The translations under genes and the position numbers were made by a program. From Methanomicrobiales archaeon (GTDB lineage Archaea > Halobacteriota > Methanomicrobia > Methanomicrobiales > Methanospirillaceae), in assembly GCA_012798365.1 (NCBI GenBank), contig JAAZNH010000164.1, positions 1 to 26,530 on the forward strand: a DNA stretch of 26,530 bases, in the 5' to 3' direction. Under the pieces are notes generated by a model. It was not told where the DNA came from. It saw only the letters and a list, made by a program, of their open reading frames with translations, and did not search any database. Shown one piece after another: positions 22,176-26,530 of this stretch. Within the stretch, counting starts at the first letter, position 1; each line of letters starts with the position of its first letter.

Positions 22176-23351
22176 TCACTTCTTGTACCTTTTCAGGTAG
22201 TATACCCATCCGCCGATGAACAGAACCACGATGACGAGGCCGGCAGCCATCGGGACGATGGGCAGCCCGCCCCCGGCCCCTGCCGGCACGTTTATCGAAG
22301 TGGCGGAGATCTTCACGTCCTGGACGGTCTCGTACACGTTGCCATCGGCATCCTTGTAGGAGAGTCGGATGGGGACTGTCTCAGTGTTTTCGGCACTGAA
22401 AGTGATCTCGAAACTGCCGAAGTCATCGGGTTTGAGCGCCCCGACAACATAGACCTTGTACGGGTCTTCCGGAACAGCGGGTGAGAGGGAGGTGACAAGC
22501 ACGGTATTTGCCGTTTCCAGGCCCCCGTTGTTCACGTCGCCCGTGACGTGCCAGACCCCGCCCAGGTTCTCCACCTGCACATTGCTCATGATCGGGCTTG
22601 CGGCCTTCTTGTCTGGGCCGAAGATGATCGGGAGATCCATGGTCACGGAATGGGGGTTGTCGCCATTATCATAGTGCAGGGTGAGGTGAAGGGTTGTCTC
22701 CTGACCAGGTGCAACCGAGAAATTCACCGGGATCTTTGCCCCGGCCGCAACTTCCCCGATGAATACCTGCGTGGGGGTAAAGCTCGCACCATCCCCGGTC
22801 ATCTCCAGGTACGCATTTTTCACGGAGTTCTTGCGCGGGTTTGCCACCTGCAGGTAGATCATCTTCTTCTTGTCTTTGGTGAAGGCATCCGGCTTATCAA
22901 TCACCGTTAAGAGAAGCGGGGTGTTGTCAATCTGGACCATCTGCTTTGAGAAGAGGCTGTTTGCGTCGCGGAAGCCCAGCGAGAAGGTCGGGTAATAGAA
23001 CCCTTCGGATCCTTCCGCAATCACGGTGAACGTGAATGTCTGGCTCTTGCCCGGGCCGATCTGGGCCGAGTTCTGGTGGGTCCCGTCAAGAATCCGGAAT
23101 TTCTGGTTGGGTTCACTCAGGGTTGCGTGGTTGACCACAACACCCAGGTCAGTGTTGCCGTTACTTACGGTATACGTGACCGTCCCGGTATCCCCGGTGA
23201 AGAAGACCGCGGGGTCATACGTGGTGTTGGACACGTAGACTTTTCCGGCGGCAACGATCGACTCCGGGGTCTCATACGCCAAGGCGGGGAGGACCAGGCC
23301 AGCCACGAGGAGCAGGCCGATAAGGATGCTAGAAAATGCTGGTTTTTGCAT
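22176..23351 (-). CDS. COG1361-type extracellular membrane-anchored protein
   Basis: A 391-residue surface protein. It has an N-terminal signal peptide (ILIGLLLVAGLVLPALA), three or four consecutive CARDB/Ig-like beta domains (for example TVTYTVSNGNTDLGVVVNHATL and AAGAKIPVNFSVAPGQETTLHL), a Gly/Ala spacer, one C-terminal membrane helix (VPMAAGLVIVVLFIGGWVYYL) and a basic stop-transfer KRYKK. Such proteins accompany MacB-type transporters in methanogens. In this operon it stands where bacteria have the periplasmic adaptor MacA, which is absent. It starts on the last base of the Yip1 stop (TAATG), so translation is coupled. Confidence 0.9.
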   Translation of the reverse strand: MQKPAFSSILIGLLLVAGLVLPALAYETPESIVAAGKVYVSNTTYDPAVFFTGDTGTVTYTVSNGNTDLGVVVNHATLSEPNQKFRILDGTHQNSAQIGPGKSQTFTFTVIAEGSEGFYYPTFSLGFRDANSLFSKQMVQIDNTPLLLTVIDKPDAFTKDKKKMIYLQVANPRKNSVKNAYLEMTGDGASFTPTQVFIGEVAAGAKIPVNFSVAPGQETTLHLTLHYDNGDNPHSVTMDLPIIFGPDKKAASPIMSNVQVENLGGVWHVTGDVNNGGLETANTVLVTSLSPAVPEDPYKVYVVGALKPDDFGSFEITFSAENTETVPIRLSYKDADGNVYETVQDVKISATSINVPAGAGGGLPIVPMAAGLVIVVLFIGGWVYYLKRYKK

Positions 23352-24019
23352 TACAGTGCTCCAAGATTATGGATGAGGTACAGGACATACAGGACGATCG
23401 GGATACCGACACAGATCGCAGAATCCCGCATCGAGATGTTCCTTGCTTTCTTTATCCCGAAGATCCAGATATGGGCGCTCCATAGCATGAAGACTATCGC
23501 CACAAGGGTCGTGATCTGGGTCAGTTCAACCATCGCCGGGTCGTGCATGAACGTTTTCATGGCCGCTTCAATTGCTTCGGGATTATCCAGAGCGGATTTT
23601 GTCAGGATGGGAACGGTCACTTTCGGGAGATATTCAATTGCCGCGATAAGAGTGATGAGCGAGCCCAGGACCTGGGGAAGATAGCCGTAGCCTACCACTT
23701 CCATCACCCGCGAGAAGGATCCCTGTCCCTTGAAGGCGAGCGAGATGAGATAGAACACCGCTGCGACAATAATCCAGAAGATGAAGGTGCCAACGAATGC
23801 TCCGGCGACCGCTGAAATCAGGATGATGGAGTCCATCCCGGGCATCATGCCGGCCATCATCTTTGCACTCAGGCCTCCCATGAGGTACCCATAGATGGCA
23901 GCCACGATGCTGCCAAGAAGAATGATAAGGGCTGGTACTGTGAGATTCTCTTTTTCTGCCAGGGCATTATCGAAGAATGCCTCCGGACGTATCAGGATAT
24001 CAGGTATTGATATGCTCAT
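23351..24019 (-). CDS. Yip1-domain membrane protein
   Basis: A 222-residue protein of the Yip1 family. A short amphipathic start (ISIPDILIRPEAFF) is typical of archaeal and bacterial members, followed by about five membrane helices with small-residue-rich turns. GGTGA 8 nt before ATG 24019 is a good Shine-Dalgarno; longer starts run through the promoter. Prokaryotic Yip1 proteins often sit beside ABC transporters and are thought to be membrane assembly or regulatory factors, with no defined reaction. It is the first gene of the exporter operon; its leader of about 56 nt starts inside an inverted repeat. Confidence 0.88.
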   Translation of the reverse strand: MSISIPDILIRPEAFFDNALAEKENLTVPALIILLGSIVAAIYGYLMGGLSAKMMAGMMPGMDSIILISAVAGAFVGTFIFWIIVAAVFYLISLAFKGQGSFSRVMEVVGYGYLPQVLGSLITLIAAIEYLPKVTVPILTKSALDNPEAIEAAMKTFMHDPAMVELTQITTLVAIVFMLWSAHIWIFGIKKARNISMRDSAICVGIPIVLYVLYLIHNLGAL

Positions 24020-24074
24020 TTGTGATTCACCGAATTGCGGATGTTGCCGGATTCTTGAGGTAACCGGAGTTTCC

Positions 24075-24094
24075 GTCAACATGTTTGTGTTGAC
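24075..24094. promoter_or_regulatory. Operator-like inverted repeat at exporter operon start site
   Basis: GTCAACA and TGTTGAC are perfect 7-bp arms around TGTTTG. The repeat begins 3 nt past the TATA box (24097-24103, minus strand) and covers roughly positions -20 to +1. A bound protein would block polymerase. An outer pair of 8-bp arms, AACCGGAG (24062-24069) and CTCCGGTT (24109-24116), encloses both the repeat and the TATA box. Confidence 0.6.
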
Positions 24095-24096
24095 AC

Positions 24097-24103
24097 TATA
24101 AAT
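24097..24103 (-). promoter_or_regulatory. TATA box of Yip1-ABC exporter operon
   Basis: ATTTATA on the minus strand is preceded by GAGAAACC, a reasonable TFB-recognition element. Transcription should begin near 24075. Confidence 0.6.
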
Positions 24104-24273
24104 GGTTTCTCCGGTTCCCTGCCATTTTTCCCATCTGTAACACCCTGATATACCGGGGGCAGACCGGAAAATCCTGCAGGGGCATTGCCGGACGCTGCTG
24201 ACAATGGTCAATGTACAGGTTCCACACAGCCATAATAAAGGTATTCCGGGCGGGTGACGCTGGGATGGGGTTT

Positions 24274-24302
24274 GTTTGCCAGTTCGCCCCCAAATGGCAA
24301 AC
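24274..24302. terminator. Hairpin after coiled-coil protein gene
   Basis: GTTTGCCA (24274-24281) and TGGCAAAC (24295-24302) are perfect 8-bp arms around a 13-nt loop. They lie 20 nt beyond the stop of the minus-strand gene at 24323 and before the exporter promoter. On the minus strand a T-run precedes the hairpin rather than following it. It may stabilise a 3' end rather than terminate. Confidence 0.4.
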
Positions 24303-24322
24303 GGAAAAAGGAGAGCGCGGGA

Positions 24323-25117
24323 TCAGGACTGGGCTTCAGACAGGGCTTCCCGCGCCTTATCCACCATGTTCTGGGCAGCGGTGATCTTTGGCCGGACGGT
24401 ACCGTACTCTTTCTTCTCAAACGACACCTGTGCTTCCTTATACAGGGCATCGGCCCGGTCGATGCGTCCTTTGGCCTTGGTAACATTGGCACCTTCGCTC
24501 TTTGCCATGTCAACTTCTTCCTGCACGGCAAGCACCTGCCCGTACAGCTCCTCGAGCTGACCGCGGTATTCATCCACTTTGGCATTGTCTTCTTCCAGTT
24601 TCTGGCGGCCCCGCTCCCGTGCCTGTTCCTTTGCGTCTTCCTGGCCCTGGATGATGTACTGCAGCTCGTCTTCGACTTCCTTTATCGTCTCGGCAAGGAC
24701 TTCAGCAAACCGGGTCCGCTCATCCTTGGACTCTTCATATCCTTCGTACGCACCATATGCTCCCCCGGCTGCTGCGCCCCCGAGAGCTCCTGCAAGGGCA
24801 TCGCCCATTCCCTGGTCCTTCCTGAGGATACTACCGATCAGGCCACCCAGGCCGGCACCGGCAATGGCTCCCGCAGCTCCCTTGGTGAACTCCTTGCGCT
24901 CGCGCTCAACCGTGTACGTGACCTTGACATTCTCCTTCTCGACCGCGATGTCAAGTTTGCCCTGTTCATCGGTGTGCTTCACGTGCATGGTGGCTGTCGA
25001 GGCATTGAGCACCTGGTGGGTGATCTCGGTCCCTTTCAGGGCGAGGTGCGACATCAGGCGCTCGGTGAAATCCTGGTAAAGGGAAGAAACTCCCTGGCTG
25101 TAGTAGATGAAGACCAT
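24323..25117 (-). CDS. Glycine-zipper and coiled-coil protein, function unknown
   Basis: A 265-residue protein in three parts. Residues 1-75 form a small alpha/beta region (from MVFIYYSQGVSSLY to VKVTYTVERERKEF). Residues about 78-125 are a glycine/alanine zipper (GAAGAIAGAGLGG, then GALGGAAAGGAYGAYEG), which usually forms membrane-inserting or tightly packed helices. Residues 130-265 are a long, highly charged coiled coil. There is no signal peptide. Function unknown; a membrane-associated stress or scaffold protein is possible. ATG 25117 is supported by a TATA box about 39 nt upstream; upstream residues in the frame are low quality. It diverges from trpB2. Confidence 0.8.
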   Translation of the reverse strand: MVFIYYSQGVSSLYQDFTERLMSHLALKGTEITHQVLNASTATMHVKHTDEQGKLDIAVEKENVKVTYTVERERKEFTKGAAGAIAGAGLGGLIGSILRKDQGMGDALAGALGGAAAGGAYGAYEGYEESKDERTRFAEVLAETIKEVEDELQYIIQGQEDAKEQARERGRQKLEEDNAKVDEYRGQLEELYGQVLAVQEEVDMAKSEGANVTKAKGRIDRADALYKEAQVSFEKKEYGTVRPKITAAQNMVDKAREALSEAQS

Positions 25118-25151
25118 GGTTTTTCCTGTAATAGATACTGGGTATGTCCAG

Positions 25152-25160
25152 AAATATATG
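25152..25160 (-). promoter_or_regulatory. TATA box for glycine-zipper protein
   Basis: CATATATTT on the minus strand predicts transcription from about 25130, leaving a leader of about 13 nt. Confidence 0.5.
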
Positions 25161-25189
25161 TGTAATTTTTTTCTTTTCCGGAATAAAAT

Positions 25190-25205
25190 GTGCAAATAAA
25201 TGCAC
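25190..25205. repeat. Inverted repeat between divergent promoters
   Basis: GTGCA and TGCAC form 5-bp arms around AATAAA, midway between the two divergent TATA boxes. It is short and could be chance, but is well placed to bind a regulator. Confidence 0.3.
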
Positions 25206-25230
25206 GATTAGTCAAATTTGTTCCACAATG

Positions 25231-25239
25231 TATATATTT
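25231..25239 (+). promoter_or_regulatory. TATA box for trpB2
   Basis: TATATATTT is centred 27 nt before ATG 25262. It is a near-ideal archaeal promoter giving a leaderless transcript. Confidence 0.65.
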
Positions 25240-25244
25240 GTACA
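25239..25244 (+). promoter_or_regulatory. TGTACA box, possible TrpY site
   Basis: TGTACA overlaps the last base of the trpB2 TATA box. TrpY of Methanothermobacter represses tryptophan genes, including trpB2, through TGTACA boxes. A degenerate copy (CGTACC) follows at about 25252. A six-base site is weak evidence by itself. Confidence 0.35.
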
Positions 25245-25261
25245 GAGCACACGTACCCTGT

Positions 25262-26530
25262 ATGACCATGAAGACCAAGATCCTCCTCGATGAGGATCAG
25301 ATGCCCAAAAAGTGGTATAATGTCCAGGCGGACCTGCCATCCCCGCTTGCCCCGCCACTGCATCCTGCCACCCACAAACCGGTGGTACCGCAGGATCTCT
25401 CCGTGATCTTTCCCATGGAGCTGATCAAGCAGGAAGTCACGACCGAGCGCTATATCGATATCCCGGAAGAAGTACAGGATGTCCTGCGCCTCTGGAGGCC
25501 CTCGCCCCTGTACCGGGCGCACCGGCTCGAGAAGTTCCTCAAGACCCCGGCAAAAATCTACTATAAGTGGGAGGGCGTCAGCCCGGCCGGGAGCCACAAG
25601 ACCAACACCTCGATCCCGCAGGCCTACTATAACATGAAAGCCGGCATCGAGCGGATAGCAACCGAGACCGGCGCCGGCCAGTGGGGATCGGCCCTTGCCT
25701 TTGCGACCATGCTGTATGATCTCGAGTGCACGATCTACATGGTCCGGTCCAGCTATACCCAGAAACCCTACCGCAAATCGATGATGAATGTCTGGGGTGC
25801 GGAGTGCATCCCGAGCCCGAGCACCAAGACCAACTCGGGAAAAGCCGTGCTGGAGAAGGATCCTGATACCCCGGGTGCCCTGGGTATCGCCATCTCCGAG
25901 GCCGTGGAGGATGCAGCAACCCACGCCAACACCAATTACGCCCTCGGTTCGGTGCTGAACCATGTCTGCCTCCACCAGACCATCATCGGTGAAGAATGCC
26001 GCGAGCAGCTGGCCATGGTCGATGACTACCCGGATGTTGTGATCGGGTGCGTTGGCGGCGGATCGAACTTTGCCGGCATCTCGTTCCCGTTTGCCGGGGA
26101 CAAGATGAAGGGGAAACACAAGGATGTGGATATTATCGGCGTCGAACCCGCGTCCTGCCCGACCCTGACAAAGGGTTCATTCATGTATGACTTTGGCGAT
26201 GTCGCAGGGCTTACCCCGCTCCTGATGATGTATACGCTCGGCCACGACTTTGTCCCGCCGTCAATCCATGCCGGTGGCCTGCGGTACCACGGGGACTCCC
26301 CCATCGTCTCGCGGCTTGTCCATGACGGCGTTGCCCGGGCAGTCGCCTACCACCAGAGCGAGGTCTTTGAGGCGGGCCAGACCTTTGCCCGGACCGAGGG
26401 GATCATTGTTGCCCCTGAGACCTCCCATGCAGTGAAATGCGCAATCGACGAAGCGCTCGCGTGCAAAAAGACCGGCGAGGACAAAACCATCCTCTTCAAC
26501 TGCTCCGGCCACGGCAACTTCGACATGTCG
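25262..26530 (+). CDS. trpB2: Tryptophan synthase beta chain, TrpB2 type (3' end missing)
   Basis: 423 codons are open from ATG 25262 to the window end; a few tens of residues are probably missing. The PLP lysine is K113 in [11 protein letters not shown], and the glycine loop for the cofactor phosphate is [11 protein letters not shown]. Long N-terminal residues and insertions ([16 protein letters not shown] and [21 protein letters not shown]) mark TrpB2 rather than TrpB1. TrpB2 condenses indole, or in some cases phosphoserine-derived aminoacrylate, with serine to give tryptophan, and usually does not bind TrpA strongly. No trpA is next to it in view. A leaderless promoter lies directly upstream; ATG 25268 is an alternative start. 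Confidence 0.96.
   Translation, partial: MTMKTKILLDEDQMPKKWYNVQADLPSPLAPPLHPATHKPVVPQDLSVIFPMELIKQEVTTERYIDIPEEVQDVLRLWRPSPLYRAHRLEKFLKTPAKIYYKWEGVSPAGSHKTNTSIPQAYYNMKAGIERIATETGAGQWGSALAFATMLYDLECTIYMVRSSYTQKPYRKSMMNVWGAECIPSPSTKTNSGKAVLEKDPDTPGALGIAISEAVEDAATHANTNYALGSVLNHVCLHQTIIGEECREQLAMVDDYPDVVIGCVGGGSNFAGISFPFAGDKMKGKHKDVDIIGVEPASCPTLTKGSFMYDFGDVAGLTPLLMMYTLGHDFVPPSIHAGGLRYHGDSPIVSRLVHDGVARAVAYHQSEVFEAGQTFARTEGIIVAPETSHAVKCAIDEALACKKTGEDKTILFNCSGHGNFDMS

Noticed and set aside
24096..24293. 65-codon minus-strand open frame upstream of the Yip1 gene
   Set aside because: It has a TATA-like CCTTTATTATGG near its ATG but contains the 3' flank of the exporter promoter, shows no domain and has no conserved composition; at most a leader transcript.
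25208..26119. 303-codon minus-strand open frame
   Set aside because: It is antisense to trpB2, which shows the PLP lysine, the glycine loop and a proper promoter.

Overview
The window reads as about 26.5 kb of chromosome from a methanogenic archaeon, most likely a Methanoregula-like member of the Methanomicrobiales. This is inferred from gene families and promoter style, not from a marker gene. The evidence is TATA-box promoters about 25-28 nt before many start codons (apparently leaderless mRNAs), iron-sulfur flavoproteins, a bifunctional-type ArgJ, TrpB2, COG1361 surface proteins and a HisKA_2-type sensor kinase. No rRNA, tRNA, CRISPR array, insertion sequence or prophage was recognised. 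About 30 protein genes are supported, the last cut by the window end.

Left part (1-6.8 kb): about 600 bases without a convincing gene but rich in hairpins; a lipoprotein; a glutaredoxin-thioredoxin reductase fusion divergent from a membrane-anchored LamG protein, with a perfect 22-bp palindrome between their promoters; rubrerythrin; RadC; and a receiver-PAS-histidine kinase.

Redox island (6.8-10.5 kb): an iron-sulfur flavoprotein paralogue diverges from a run of small redox genes: a zinc ribbon protein, a free-standing 40-residue desulforedoxin (previously easy to miss), a carboxymuconolactone decarboxylase-like protein with a histone H1-like lysine tail and no catalytic cysteines, a peroxiredoxin, and two more iron-sulfur flavoproteins. 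With the reductase fusion, rubrerythrin and an exported thioredoxin-CcdA fusion, this makes a coherent oxygen/peroxide and thiol-disulfide defence set for a strict anaerobe.

Middle (10.5-15.4 kb): a propeller-like protein, a site-2-type metalloprotease, a monofunctional chorismate mutase, a receiver-PAS protein overlapping a HEAT-repeat protein, and the thioredoxin-CcdA fusion.

Right part (15.5-26.5 kb): an arginine operon argC-CBS-argJ-argB with a CBS-domain protein inserted; a small membrane protein; a methyltransferase; a Yip1-COG1361-ABC ATPase-permease operon of MacB type whose promoter carries nested inverted repeats; a glycine-zipper/coiled-coil protein; and, divergent from it, a leaderless trpB2 with a TGTACA box just after its TATA element. 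The most interesting candidates for something undescribed are the desulforedoxin/lysine-tailed CMD/peroxiredoxin operon, and the ABC exporter operon with its operator-like promoter.
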